Counted from the stretch's first letter, positions 45,063 through 54,240 are shown. The stretch is DNA of 64,000 nt from a candidate division KSB1 bacterium (GCA_034506255.1 JAPDPX010000003.1:496001-560000), one strand, 5' to 3'. Program-made: numbers and translations. The notes: generated from the sequence alone by a model not told the origin.

Positions 45063-46409
45063 TCAGCGCAGCAGCAGCATTTTGTGGGTTTTCACGAAGC
45101 GCAGGCTGCCCCCTTCCCCCGGTTCCCGCACTTCCAGCCGATAGAAATATACGTCACTGGCCGCGGGGATGCCTCTGTCATCCTTCCCCCGCCAAATCTC
45201 TTGGAGAAGCCCGCCCTCTTCTTGAAATCGAAAATGGCGGTGCCGCCTGGCAGCGGTGCGAGTGGCCCCTGCACCAGGTCATAGCCCAGCGCGGGCGGCG
45301 GCAGGTGAAAGGCTGCGAACTCTCTGTCCATGGTTCCGCCGTTGTAGACGTAGCCCATGTTGCTGGCGGGGTCGCAACCCAGCAGGTCGTCGCCAAACCA
45401 ACCCAAGTCCGGATCCGTCCATTGCCCCAGATACATGTCGTTGATCCAAAAAGCGCCGCGCGTGCCCAGGGTATCGATTGCCACGCCGCCTTTGTTGATC
45501 AAGCGCACCCGCCGGAAGAAGGTGTTGGCCAGCGCAGGGTGGTTGTAGCTCCACAGCGTGATTTGCACTTCGAGACCCAGCGGCAGGGAGCCTTGCAAGA
45601 GGCGGGTCAGGTTTTCATCCAGGTCGTTGCAAACGGTCCAAATCACCTGGCCGGCAGGGAAGTTGAGGGCGGCGCCGGCAAGACCCGGCTCATCATAGCC
45701 GCCCGCGATGAGATCATCGGCGGTGAAAGTGGCGGAAAAAGCCGGCGGCGGATCGTAGCGGCCGTTGTGATTGCGATCAATGCAGGGGGCGCCATATTGC
45801 ACCGGCCACTTGTTCCAATCGCGTTCGTATTGTGCGCGCACGCTCTGGAGTTCCTGCGGGGTAATCAAAGCGGCATCCTTCTCAAAAAACTCCGCGGCAT
45901 CCCGGCGCAACACCTCCTCGCTCAGGGTGTAATAATCGCGGCGGATGCGATGCGGATGCGATAAATGCGTACTTGCGGGTCGTCAGGATTCGCAGCCACG
46001 GCAGCAGCACCTTGTCCGATGATTCGGCCTGCGTGCCCACCAAAAAATTCGCACCGCCCACCCGCACGAGTTGATTGAAGGGGGCGGGTTGGTGATGGCC
46101 GGCGACAATATAAGCCTTGTCGCCCCACATTACGCCGTCTTGATAAATGACCCCGGCGGTGCCACGGGGAAAGATTCCCCCCTTTTGAACAGCAGGGGTG
46201 TGGTTCGACTGCCCATCGGCCCGCATCCAGGTAGTGAAGTTGTTGAGATTCAGCAGCGTATAGCGCGGCGCGCCGGCAGTGGAGAAACGGGGTTGGGGTG
46301 CCAGTGTATTTTTCTTGACACTCATTTCCTGGGCTGGTACTGCGGTTGCCAGCAGCAGGAGGAGTAGCACCGACCCTCCAGAATGACAGCAGCGAGGGAA
46401 AAGCTGCAT
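45063..46409 (-). pseudogene. Decayed T9SS-secreted protein gene
   Basis: A gene with a perfect start (GGGGAGG before the ATG at 46409), a signal peptide (VLLLLLLATAVPAQ) and sequence such as LNNFTTWMRADGQSNHTPAV. It is broken twice near 46020-45935: once around the GTQAESS codons, then by a tandem 11-base duplication of CGCATCCGCAT at about 45940-45960. The third frame continues RIRRDYYTLSEEVLRRDAAE through WINDMYLGQWTDPDLGWFGD to IFDFKKRAGFSKRF. It then jumps, with a further frame change, straight to a T9SS tail (DVYFYRLEVREPGEGG to KTHKMLLLR) ending at TGA 45065-45063. Several hundred residues of the middle are missing. Confidence 0.85.
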
Positions 46410-46602
46410 GGTTGCCTCCCCAATTCCTCAGGGCTTGTGCCACGAAGAGCTCAACCGGTGCAAGAATAGACATCATCCAAAGGTATCTTAAAGCATCACC
46501 TCTTTGCGCGGTCGCAGCCCACTTCTCTTCTTTTCATCCGAGTTGGCACTCACCGGGTGCAGGCGCGGCCAGTGCCGGTGGCGGTGCAACAGGGGATTTT
46601 TT

Positions 46603-47853
46603 TCAACCGATCTCTTCCACCCAGCCGTGACGGTCCTCCGCGGTTTGCAATTGCACGCCCACCAGTGCCTGCCACAGCCGCCGGGTGATTTCGTACTTTT
46701 CGAGCGTCAGCTTGCGCGTCCGGCCCTGATAATGCAATGAAACGATCGGGGTGATCACCGCGGCATTGCCGGTGCAAAAGACTTCGGTAATCCGGCGGTC
46801 ATCCATGAGTTCGTCCACCGGCAGCGGCCGTTGTTCCACCGGGATGCCGAGATCGCGCGCCAGGGTCATCACCGAAGCACGCGTAATGCCGGGCAGAATC
46901 GTCTCCGACTCGGGGCAGAGCAGCGTGCCCGAGGTGCTGACTGCCAGCAAATTGGCCCCGGAAAATTCTTCGACATATTGTCCGTGCCGGGCATCGAGAT
47001 AGAGCACGTCATGGAAGGGGTGCTGGCTGACTTTCACCGGTTTGCCCTCCACCCAATCGCAGCCCTGGCGCGCCAGTTGCGCGGGTAACAGCCCGGCGGC
47101 GTAATTGCCGGCCGTCTTGACGCCGCCGGTGCCGCCCGGCGCCGTCCGGCGAAAATAGGATGAGATCAAAACGCTCATGCCCTCGACCGGATAGTAGGCC
47201 CGCACCGGGGAGACGAAGATCAGGAACAAATGATCCTTTGACGGCCGCACACCGAGTTGCGGACCGTGGCCGATCAGCACTGGCCGCACATACAGGCAAT
47301 GGGGATTGCGGGTCTCCCATGCCCAGTTGGCCGCACGATAAGGCGGAATGAACTCACGATTGGCCAGCACGGTGTCGGCCACCGCCTGCAGGAACATCTC
47401 CACCGGCACCTTGGGCAGCAACAGGCGGCTGGCACTCTTTTGCAATCTTCTGGCGTTGTCCCGGATGCGAAAGAGAACGACGCGGCCTTTGGCGGAGACA
47501 AAAGCCTTGGTACCCTCGAACGCAGCCGCACCGTAATGCAACGCGCAGCAGGCGGGGTGGAGCGCAAGCTGCTGCAGCGGGATGATCGGTGAATCACCCG
47601 GCGGGGACCAGCCGGTTTCGCGGTAATCGTCGGAATAGTAATGTTCCCATCCCAGCTCCAGGCAGGGCGCGGGCCAGTGTTGGTTCTCATCGGGCAGGTG
47701 GCTGGTCATGTGGCAGGCAAGATACATGCGGGAGGTTTGGTAGACGTCGAAGGCCAGATGGTCGAGTTCCGGCAGGAGCAGTTTGCGGACAGGTAGCGGT
47801 ACCACCTCCGGCGCCTCGCTGGCAAATCCCACAGCGTCAAGCTTGGTCAGCAT
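46603..47853 (-). CDS. ilvE: Branched-chain amino acid aminotransferase
   Basis: A class IV PLP aminotransferase of 416 residues that makes Leu, Ile and Val from their keto acids. The PLP lysine lies in GGVKTAGNYAAGLLPA, followed by YVEEFSGANLLAV, and FCTGNAAVITPIVSL near the C-terminus. The N-terminal CALHYGAAAFEGTKAF is typical of BCAT type 2. GGAG precedes the ATG at 47853; the longer frame to 48030 lacks coding character. A TATCTTTG box lies near 47930 upstream on the minus strand. Neighbours are not biosynthetic. Confidence 0.94.
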   Translation of the reverse strand: MLTKLDAVGFASEAPEVVPLPVRKLLLPELDHLAFDVYQTSRMYLACHMTSHLPDENQHWPAPCLELGWEHYYSDDYRETGWSPPGDSPIIPLQQLALHPACCALHYGAAAFEGTKAFVSAKGRVVLFRIRDNARRLQKSASRLLLPKVPVEMFLQAVADTVLANREFIPPYRAANWAWETRNPHCLYVRPVLIGHGPQLGVRPSKDHLFLIFVSPVRAYYPVEGMSVLISSYFRRTAPGGTGGVKTAGNYAAGLLPAQLARQGCDWVEGKPVKVSQHPFHDVLYLDARHGQYVEEFSGANLLAVSTSGTLLCPESETILPGITRASVMTLARDLGIPVEQRPLPVDELMDDRRITEVFCTGNAAVITPIVSLHYQGRTRKLTLEKYEITRRLWQALVGVQLQTAEDRHGWVEEIG

Positions 47854-48206
47854 GGCAAGCTCCGATGAGATATTTTTTGGGCCACACAGAGGATTGAATC
47901 TCGGCGGACAGGGGGGTAATGCGCAACAAAGATAAACCATTTTCGCAATAATGCCAGTCAAAAATTTGGCTGCCAGGGGGTTCACAGTTGGTTTTGAACG
48001 TTTTGTGCCCGGGTGCGTCTTTATGGGCAACTATCACCATTTTCCCATCCCGGGGCGACAGGCCAGTTGCCACAAAAGCTGTTGCAGCGAGAAAGGAAGC
48101 GGCGGCAGGGTGGGGAAGGTTGCAGTACAAGCGACACGCCTTGCTGGCAACGGCAGGGCGTGTCAGAGAATAATCGTGTTCAAAGAGTCCTACGGAGGAG
48201 TTGTCC
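47854..48206. other. Divergent intergenic region between ilvE and the LytTR gene
   Basis: About 350 bases. A TATCTTTG box for ilvE lies near 47926-47933 on the minus strand, without a well-spaced -35. An inverted repeat at 48133-48164 lies just before the LytTR gene. No gene is seen here. Confidence 0.5.
48133..48164. promoter_or_regulatory. Inverted repeat upstream of the LytTR gene
   Basis: GACACGCC (48133-48140) and GGCGTGTC (48157-48164) form a perfect 8-bp palindrome with a 16-base spacer, about 40 bases before the ATG at 48207. It could be an operator or a leader hairpin. LytTR operators are usually direct repeats, so autoregulation is not implied. Confidence 0.4.
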
Positions 48207-48638
48207 ATGATCCCCTCGCGGTCACACGCGCCGCAAACGTCCCCGCATGAAAGTGATTTCAATCCGGCGGTGTATGCACCCTGGCGGGACCGGCTGCCCA
48301 TCACGCGGCTGGGCAAACAATTTTTCCTGCCGGTTGCCAAAATCGTCTGGATCGGTACCAAACACCGGCTGGTCTATGCCTACACGGAAAACCGGCAGCA
48401 CGCCCTGGATTTTGGCATGGAGGAATTGTTTTCCCGGCTTGACCCTGCCACGTTTTTTCGCGTGCACCGCTCCGCCATCGTCAACCTGCAGCAGATCGAG
48501 AAAGTCACACCATTGCCGGACGGCCGCTGCCAGCTCCGCATGAAAGACGGTTTTCACAGCGAAGTGACGGTCAGCCGCTATCGCGCCCCGGAGTTCTTGA
48601 AAGCCTTGCGCCTGCACGCGCTGAATTCGCCCGCCTGA
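48207..48638 (+). CDS. Stand-alone LytTR-domain transcription regulator
   Basis: A 143-residue protein with a LytTR DNA-binding domain across residues 35-135: VAKIVWIGTKHRLVYAYTEN, FFRVHRSAIVNLQQIEKVTP and FHSEVTVSRYRAPEFLKALR. There is no receiver domain or membrane segment, so it is not a response regulator by itself. GGAGGAG precedes the ATG at 48207. It is divergent from ilvE and has an inverted repeat in front. Targets are unknown. Confidence 0.9.
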   Translation: MIPSRSHAPQTSPHESDFNPAVYAPWRDRLPITRLGKQFFLPVAKIVWIGTKHRLVYAYTENRQHALDFGMEELFSRLDPATFFRVHRSAIVNLQQIEKVTPLPDGRCQLRMKDGFHSEVTVSRYRAPEFLKALRLHALNSPA

Positions 48639-48810
48639 GGCCTGGTTGCCTAGAGAGGGTCTGCATGATTCCGGGTGTCATTCAAAAGGAATCCCCTGAG
48701 CTGTCCGGCGGTCCGCTGGAATTTTCACAGGATTCCGGCAGGCCGGCATGGCGCCAAATCTCTGTCTGCCCGGCCACGCAGGCTGGAGGCCCAATGCTGC
48801 TGATCTTTTA

Positions 48811-49015
48811 GTGAGACAAAACCTCTGATTTTCACCGCGAAGTCTACGAAGAACCGTATTTTGCCATAAAAACGATTATCAAACCTGGTTTGCCGGCTGG
48901 TCATGGTCCGAACCAAACAAAGCCGGGTTTTTGAAAACTTCGCGTTGTTTGCGGCCTTCGCGGTTCTGAGACAATTCAGGTGAAAAAGTTAGTGCCATTG
49001 GGCTGGATGCCGGCG
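48811..49015. repeat. ~200-bp dispersed MITE-like element, copy 2
   Basis: The second copy of the element at 7780-7971, in the same orientation relative to the window. It keeps the inverted CGCGAAG words at both ends (ACCGCGAAGTCTACGAAG and TTCGCGGTTCTGAGA) and the central words GGTTTGCCGGCTGGTCATGG and TTCAGGTGAAAAAGTT. The copies differ by small substitutions and a few short indels, indicating that neither is recent. Confidence 0.75.
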
Positions 49016-49158
49016 CCGCAAAATTTTGACGGGCATGCCGGTTTTCTCCGAATAATTGCCCTGCCCGCGCACGGCGGGATTCATGATGAAAATGAACTTT
49101 CGCAGTCGTGCCTTTGGGCACCGACCCTGAGGGGGTCTGGTACAAAAGTATTTTCCGT

Positions 49159-49200
49159 GCAGACCTCCTGTCTGCCGGCAGCTTGGAAGCTTGCGCGACG
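49159..49200. repeat. Double-hairpin dispersed repeat, copy 4
   Basis: GCAGAC-CTCCT-GTCTGC followed by a second, weaker palindrome (CCGGCAGCTTGGAAGCTTGC). Same family as 7735; as at the first site it lies within 150-200 bases of the larger dispersed element. Confidence 0.6.
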
Positions 49201-49305
49201 ACATTCTCAGGGCAAATTATCCCGCCTCGCTGGCAACACCTGGTAATAATCAAGTCTCGTGGTCGAGCCTTCAGGCCCCGCCTCTGAAGGCGCTGCCGCA
49301 AAAGT

Positions 49306-49497
49306 TTATTTGAAGAGCAGTTGCCTGTACTCCTCAAGGTGACAGATTACCGGCATGGTTTGCTGCCTTGTTTGGGCGGCATACCGTTTACAGTCGGCAT
49401 CCGGAGATGGCGCGTTGCGGCCGTTGTGAGAAAAGGCAAAGGACAACAGCCTGCCTGAATCGACGGTAACCGGTTGCCACGCCGTGAAGTTTTCCAT
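49306..49497 (-). CDS. Possible small protein with strong ribosome site
   Basis: A 63-residue frame starting at ATG 49497 with AGGAGG exactly 6 bases upstream. The N-terminus is MENFTAWQPVTVDSGRLLSF, the rest is mixed polar with two Cys and no signal or membrane segment. I do not recognise a family. The good ribosome site is the main support; the frame could be fortuitous. Confidence 0.35.
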   Translation of the reverse strand: MENFTAWQPVTVDSGRLLSFAFSHNGRNAPSPDADCKRYAAQTRQQTMPVICHLEEYRQLLFK

Positions 49498-49632
49498 CAC
49501 GGTCCTCCTGGCGATTCTCAAAGCCCATTTCCCTCCCTGAATTTTGCACCCAAATTGATCCCCCGCGAAAAACGCCGATTTGATCGCGACGCCCTGTTTA
49601 TAGCCCGGCAGAGATTCAAACCTCGATGTGAA

Positions 49633-49823
49633 GATCAAACCCCAAAATCCGCCCACGAAAACAGAAATCCCACGGGAAGAGCCATTTCGCGGGAGTGCAT
49701 TTTTGTGGGAGGAAACATGAATCGGCCTCGGCATCAAACACAAAAATTCCATCCACGACGGGAGAAATCCGACGGGAAAAGCCGGTTCATGGGAGTGCAT
49801 TTGCGTGAGAGAAAAAACATAAC
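49633..49823. repeat. Tandem ~99-bp imperfect direct repeat upstream of the ABC-F gene
   Basis: Copy 1 (about 49633-49720) and copy 2 (about 49732-49823) have a period of 99-100 bases. Shared landmarks: ATCAAAC at 49634 and 49733; GAAATCC then ACGGGAA; GGGAGTGCATTT at 49691 and 49791; then a purine-rich stretch ending AAACAT. In copy 1 TCCCAC (49668-49673) can pair with GTGGGA (49706-49711). It could be a duplicated regulatory or small-RNA unit. Confidence 0.65.
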
Positions 49824-49904
49824 GCTTTGGGCAAACGGCCGAATTTCGCAGTCAGCGCTGTTGCATAAGCCACTCTTGTTCCTGTTTGTCATTGCAGCAG
49901 GACG

Positions 49905-49933
49905 TTGTTTTTTGCCCGCCTGCTGCGTATATT
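49905..49933 (+). promoter_or_regulatory. Promoter of the ABC-F gene
   Basis: TTGTTT (49905-49910), a 17-base spacer and TATATT (49928-49933) continuing GCG. The leader is about 40 bases. Confidence 0.65.
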
Positions 49934-49980
49934 GCGCCCGTCAAATTTGCCAGCTTCTTGGAGCACAGTGATCTGCGGGC

Positions 49981-51936
49981 ATGATACACATTCACAATCT
50001 CTGCAAACAATTCGGAACGCAAATCGTTTTCGCCAACGCTTCGGCGCACATCCCGCCGCACACGCGTGTCGGCCTGGTCGGGCCCAATGGCGCGGGCAAA
50101 ACCACGCTCTTTCGCCTGTTAACCGGCGAAGAACAGCCGGATGCCGGCAGCATCGTGCTGGCCAAGGGTGCACGGCTGGGCCATCTCAAACAGGAGGTGT
50201 GGGACAATGCCGCGCGCAGCATTCTCGCAGAAGTGCTGGCCGGCTTTCCGGAGCTGCAGGCGCTCGAGCAGAATCTGATCGAGCTGGAGGCCGCGCTGTC
50301 GGCCGATCCCAACCAGGAACTGATGGCACGTTACGGCGCGCTGCGACAACGCTTCGAGGCCCTGGGCGGCTATGCGCGCGAGCATGAAGCCAAAAAAATC
50401 CTGAGCGGCATTGGCTTCTCCCCGGCGCAGTTTGGCCAGCCGCTGCACACCTTCTCCGGCGGCTGGATGATGCGGGTGGCGCTCGCCAAACTGCTGCTGA
50501 GCAAACCCGATATCCTGCTGCTCGACGAGCCCACCAATCATCTCGATTTGGAAGCCATCGTCTGGCTGGAGGACTTTCTGCTGGATTATCCCGGCACCCT
50601 CGTGTTGACCACCCACGATCAAGTTTTCATGCAGCGCATTGCCGGGCGCATCCTCGAGATCAGCAACCGGCAACTGGTGACCTACCTCGGCGATTTTGAA
50701 TCCTACGCCGAGCAAAAGGCGGCGCGCCGCGAGCAGCTCGAGGCACAGTTCAAAAATCAGCAAAAGAAGATCGAGCAGACCGAAAGATTCATCGAGCGCT
50801 TTCGCTACAAGGCGACCAAAGCACGGCAGGTGCAGAGCCGCATCAAGATGCTCGCCAGGATGGAGCGTGTGCAGGTGGAGACGGAAACCGCCCGCGCCAT
50901 GAAGTTTCGCCTGCCGCAGCCGGAGCGCTCGGGGGTGGACGTTGTCACGCTGCGCGGCGTGATGAAACGTTATGGCGAAAAAGTCGTGTATCGCAAACTC
51001 GACTTCCATCTCGCACGCGGCGAAAAGGTTGCCCTGCTCGGGCCGAACGGCGCGGGCAAATCCACCCTGCTGAAAATCGTGGCCGGTGTTCTGCCCATTG
51101 AAGACGGCGAGCGCAGCTACGGCCACAACGTCACGGTGGAATATTATGCCCAGCACCAGCTCGAATGCCTGAATCCGGCGGCCACGGTGTATGAGGAAAT
51201 CGCGGGCGTCACCGGCCATCTGCTGCCGGAGCAGCGTCGCGCGCTCTTGGGCGCGTTCTTGTTCTCCGGCGAGGAGGTGTTCAAACCCGTCGCCGTTTTA
51301 TCCGGCGGCGAGAAGGCCCGCCTCGCTCTCGCCAAAATGCTGGCCCGGCCCGCCAACCTGCTGGTGCTGGACGAGCCCACCAACCATCTCGACATTCTCT
51401 CCCGCCAGGTGCTGGAAGACGCGCTGACAGACTACGAAGGCACGCTGCTGTTCATCTCCCACGACCGTGCCTTCATCAATGCCATCGCCACCAAAGTGGT
51501 GGAAGTGATCAACGGCGAGTTGACCATCTACCCCGGCACTTATGATGATTTTGTCTGGCGCAAGCAGCAATTCGCGGAAGCGGCAAGCCCGGCCGCTGCT
51601 TCCGGCGAAAATGGCCAGCCACGGCCGGCCGCTGCGAATCAGACCAAAAAGGATGAGCGCCGCGCCCGCGCCGAACGGATTCAGCAGAAGTCCCGTGAGC
51701 TGCGGCCGCTGAAGCAGCACCTGGCCGCGCTGGAAGCCGAAATTGCCGGTTTGGAAAAGGAGAAAGCCGAGCTGCTGCAGGCGGTGTGCGATCCGGCGAT
51801 CATTGCCAACCGCGAAATCTATCCGCAGAAATTGCGGCGGCAGCGCGAAGTCGACAACCGGCTCGAAGCTCTCATGGCGGAATGGACCGAGCTCAGCATG
51901 AAGGTCGAAGCAGTGGAAGCGGAATACGGCGACTGA
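49981..51936 (+). CDS. ABC-F family ATPase
   Basis: A 651-residue soluble protein with two ABC domains and no membrane part, of the ABC-F group that acts on stalled ribosomes. Walker A motifs are GPNGAGKTT (residue 36) and GPNGAGKST (about 352); signatures are FSGGWMMRVALAKLLL and LSGGEKARLALAKML; Walker B is LLLDEPTNHLDLEA and LLVLDEPTNHLDIL. The basic interdomain linker lies at about 235-320. A C-terminal coiled coil follows residue 545 (KKDERRARAERIQQKSRELR), as in Uup/YdiF. The translation role is inferred from family. Its own promoter precedes it, with tandem repeats in front. Confidence 0.94.
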   Translation: MIHIHNLCKQFGTQIVFANASAHIPPHTRVGLVGPNGAGKTTLFRLLTGEEQPDAGSIVLAKGARLGHLKQEVWDNAARSILAEVLAGFPELQALEQNLIELEAALSADPNQELMARYGALRQRFEALGGYAREHEAKKILSGIGFSPAQFGQPLHTFSGGWMMRVALAKLLLSKPDILLLDEPTNHLDLEAIVWLEDFLLDYPGTLVLTTHDQVFMQRIAGRILEISNRQLVTYLGDFESYAEQKAARREQLEAQFKNQQKKIEQTERFIERFRYKATKARQVQSRIKMLARMERVQVETETARAMKFRLPQPERSGVDVVTLRGVMKRYGEKVVYRKLDFHLARGEKVALLGPNGAGKSTLLKIVAGVLPIEDGERSYGHNVTVEYYAQHQLECLNPAATVYEEIAGVTGHLLPEQRRALLGAFLFSGEEVFKPVAVLSGGEKARLALAKMLARPANLLVLDEPTNHLDILSRQVLEDALTDYEGTLLFISHDRAFINAIATKVVEVINGELTIYPGTYDDFVWRKQQFAEAASPAAASGENGQPRPAAANQTKKDERRARAERIQQKSRELRPLKQHLAALEAEIAGLEKEKAELLQAVCDPAIIANREIYPQKLRRQREVDNRLEALMAEWTELSMKVEAVEAEYGD

Positions 51937-52195
51937 ACGGGAGAGAAAAAGACGGCACGAGGTTTTCCATTTTCCCCACCATGCCTGCCCCAGCGTTGTG
52001 GAACACCACCCCGATTTCATACCGCGACACATATCTTGAACAAGCCGAAGCGGAAAAGGGTGCCAGCGCTCGCAACAGCCCGAAGACGCGCCCCCAAAAC
52101 TTGACCTCCGTCTTCGCTGAAGGAAGAGGAGGAGACATCGGCGGTGAAGCGCGCTTCTGCGGGCTGCTGCCGGTGACGCTCGGGTTGGTGGGCAT

Positions 52196-53161
52196 CTACG
52201 TTCGGCGCCAGCAGATTTTTCCCTGCTGGCGGATGGCCTCCACGCGCCGCTCATCTTCGAGCAGGTCGAGATGACCCTGCACTTCGGAAATCCCCAGAAA
52301 AAAATCCGCCCCGTTTTCCAGGGCGGGGAACATTTCCTGCGTGAGCTGCCACAGGCTCACGGTGCGCGTGCCGATCAGATCAAAGATCGTCTCGGCGCGC
52401 TGGCGGTGAAAGCGCAGGCGGCCGGCCACCAGCTCGTGGACATTGTCGATGTCCCCGCCGTGACCGGTGCGGGCAATGGCGGGATCGAGGCCGGCCATGC
52501 GCTGCAGTTCGCGCAGGTAATCACACAGGCGTCGTGGTCGCTGGTTTTCGCCCGGCAGCGGCGGCTCCAAAATGGGGTTGGAAGAGGTGTCTTTGAGCAG
52601 ATGATCGTTGGAAACCAGCGTGCGGCTGGCGGCATGCCACAGGCAGATCAAGCCGCCCGCGTGGCCGGGCGTGTGATAGACGCGCCAATCGCAGCCGGCG
52701 AAGTGAACCTGGTCACCCTCCTGCAACGGCTGCGCCGGCACGCAGGGGTCGCGGAACTGTGCGAGCCCTTCACTCACGCTGATCATGGCCGCGATGATCG
52801 CCTCGGGCACTCCGCCGGACTGCCAAAAGGCGCGGTAGAAATCCGCATGACGCCGGCGCGTCGTTTCATAATCCATGAGCCAGGGCAGATTGACGGCGTG
52901 TGTCCGGACGGTGGCCCCGCTCAGCGCCTGGATTTCCGCGGCCAGACCGAGGTGATCGACATGGTGATGGGTGAGAATGATCTGCGCGATGTCGGCAAAG
53001 GAACAGCCCCGTGCCGCCAGGCCTGCTTGCAGCGCCGCACGCGCGGGGGCATATTTGGGCCCGGTGTCGATCAGCGTCAGCTTGTCATCCTCGGCGAGAT
53101 AAACATTCACCGGCCCGATGGGAAAGGGCGTGGGCACGGCAATACGATGAAGCAAGGGCAT
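52196..53161 (-). CDS. MBL-fold metallo-hydrolase
   Basis: A 321-residue metallo-beta-lactamase-fold hydrolase with THHHVDHLG (zinc motif HxHxDH) near residue 72, then HTPGHAGGLICLWH and SNDHLL. A C-terminal winged-helix-like extension (TRTVSLWQLTQEMFPALENG) is typical of the LACTB2 and related glyoxalase-like groups. The ATG at 53161 is chosen because AAGGA sits 7 bases before it; upstream in-frame starts overlap the end of the neighbouring gene. It is 44 bases after the stop of the beta-lactamase-like gene and probably co-transcribed. Substrate unknown. Confidence 0.88.
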   Translation of the reverse strand: MPLLHRIAVPTPFPIGPVNVYLAEDDKLTLIDTGPKYAPARAALQAGLAARGCSFADIAQIILTHHHVDHLGLAAEIQALSGATVRTHAVNLPWLMDYETTRRRHADFYRAFWQSGGVPEAIIAAMISVSEGLAQFRDPCVPAQPLQEGDQVHFAGCDWRVYHTPGHAGGLICLWHAASRTLVSNDHLLKDTSSNPILEPPLPGENQRPRRLCDYLRELQRMAGLDPAIARTGHGGDIDNVHELVAGRLRFHRQRAETIFDLIGTRTVSLWQLTQEMFPALENGADFFLGISEVQGHLDLLEDERRVEAIRQQGKICWRRT

Positions 53162-53205
53162 GCTGCCGTCCTTGTCAACAATCATGGGATGCGGGTGCGG
53201 CGCAG

Positions 53206-54240
53206 TTACTTTGCCCATTTCTGGGCTGCCGGTGCCGGGCGCCATTTTGACCGGGGTTCGAAGTATTCCCACAGCAGGCGGGAGAGCCGGCGGATCAAAA
53301 CGAAGCCGGCGTTGTCATAGTGCCAGCTTTCGTCCTGTTGATTTTTGGTGATCAGACAGAACACGTAATCCCCCGAGGGCGCATTCACCAGCACGACTTC
53401 CGAGCGCGATTGATTCACCGCGCCCTGCTTGGAGGCGGTTTGCACCGTGGGCGGAATCTGCGACAGCGCTTCGCCGTTCCAATAGATGCGGGTGAGCGTG
53501 CGGTACATCTCCTCACTGGCATCCGGGCTGACGGCGCGGCCCTCGCGAATCGTTACCAGCAGCTCCGCCATCTCACGCGGCGTGGTTTGCCCCCAGCCGA
53601 ATTTTTTCTGCTCCGCCTCCCGGCCGGGCGTGCGCGAATTCACGCGCGTCTGGTGAAAACCATGGCGCTCCAGCCAGTCATTGATTTCGCTCCCGCCGCC
53701 CACCAGCCCCTGACACCACAAGCTGGCGGTGTTGTCACTGGTGGTGATCATCAACATGATCACCTTGCTGAATTTTATTTTTTCACCCGCTTTGAACGAG
53801 GCCAGAATGTCATCGCCGGCATAATACAGCGAATCGCGATACACCAGATCGGCGTGATAATCGAGAACACCGTCGTGCATTTTTTGAAAAGCGGTGAGCA
53901 TGATCGGCACTTTGATCAGGCTGGCGGTGGGGAAGAGTTCGTCGGCGCGGATCGCGGCACTGCGGCCGGAGGGCAGGTGCCGTACATAGATGCCGACCTC
54001 GCCTTTGAAATCCTTGATCAACTCCTGCAGCCGGGCGGTGAGTTTGGCATCGGTTTTTTCCTTCACCGCACGCGCCGGTGATGCCGCGGCAACCTGCAGG
54101 ACAGCCAGCGTCAGCACTCCAGTGAGCAGCCGCCAGCGCAGGGCAGCAGCCGGCCGCGTGGCGCGCGTCCTGCAGGGCGCGGTTTTGCGGGGGACCGGCA
54201 GGAATGAATGAAGGCGGGAACAACCGGACAAAGCAGGCAT
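53206..54240 (-). CDS. Class A beta-lactamase-like serine hydrolase
   Basis: A 344-residue exported protein (basic N-terminus then GVLTLAVLQVAAASPARA) with a penicillin-binding-type fold. The active-site motif is TASLIKVPIMLTAF (SxxK) near residue 130; SDN lies in MITTSDNTASLW; the KTG position reads SKQGAVNQ, i.e. KQG. A Glu166-type omega loop is not clear, so true lactamase activity is uncertain; an esterase or carboxypeptidase is possible. The ATG at 54240 follows GGAGAGAGGAT. A strong promoter at 54286-54314 drives it and probably the MBL gene downstream. Confidence 0.87.
   Translation of the reverse strand: MPALSGCSRLHSFLPVPRKTAPCRTRATRPAAALRWRLLTGVLTLAVLQVAAASPARAVKEKTDAKLTARLQELIKDFKGEVGIYVRHLPSGRSAAIRADELFPTASLIKVPIMLTAFQKMHDGVLDYHADLVYRDSLYYAGDDILASFKAGEKIKFSKVIMLMITTSDNTASLWCQGLVGGGSEINDWLERHGFHQTRVNSRTPGREAEQKKFGWGQTTPREMAELLVTIREGRAVSPDASEEMYRTLTRIYWNGEALSQIPPTVQTASKQGAVNQSRSEVVLVNAPSGDYVFCLITKNQQDESWHYDNAGFVLIRRLSRLLWEYFEPRSKWRPAPAAQKWAK

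Larger units (their letters stand above)
48639..49305. other. Repeat-rich non-coding region
   Basis: About 670 bases after the LytTR gene. It holds copy 2 of the ~200-base dispersed element (48811-49015) and a double-hairpin repeat (49159-49200). No gene is seen. Confidence 0.6.
49498..49980. other. Leader region of the ABC-F gene with tandem repeats
   Basis: About 480 bases with two tandem ~90-base imperfect repeats (listed separately) and the ABC-F promoter at 49905-49933. An open frame from ATG 49717 to 49971 has GGGAGG before it but spans the repeat and promoter and has no protein-like character. Confidence 0.55.

Noticed and set aside
49717..49971. 84-codon frame with GGGAGG upstream, before the ABC-F gene
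   Set aside because: It runs through the tandem repeat and the ABC-F promoter, and its sequence is not protein-like.
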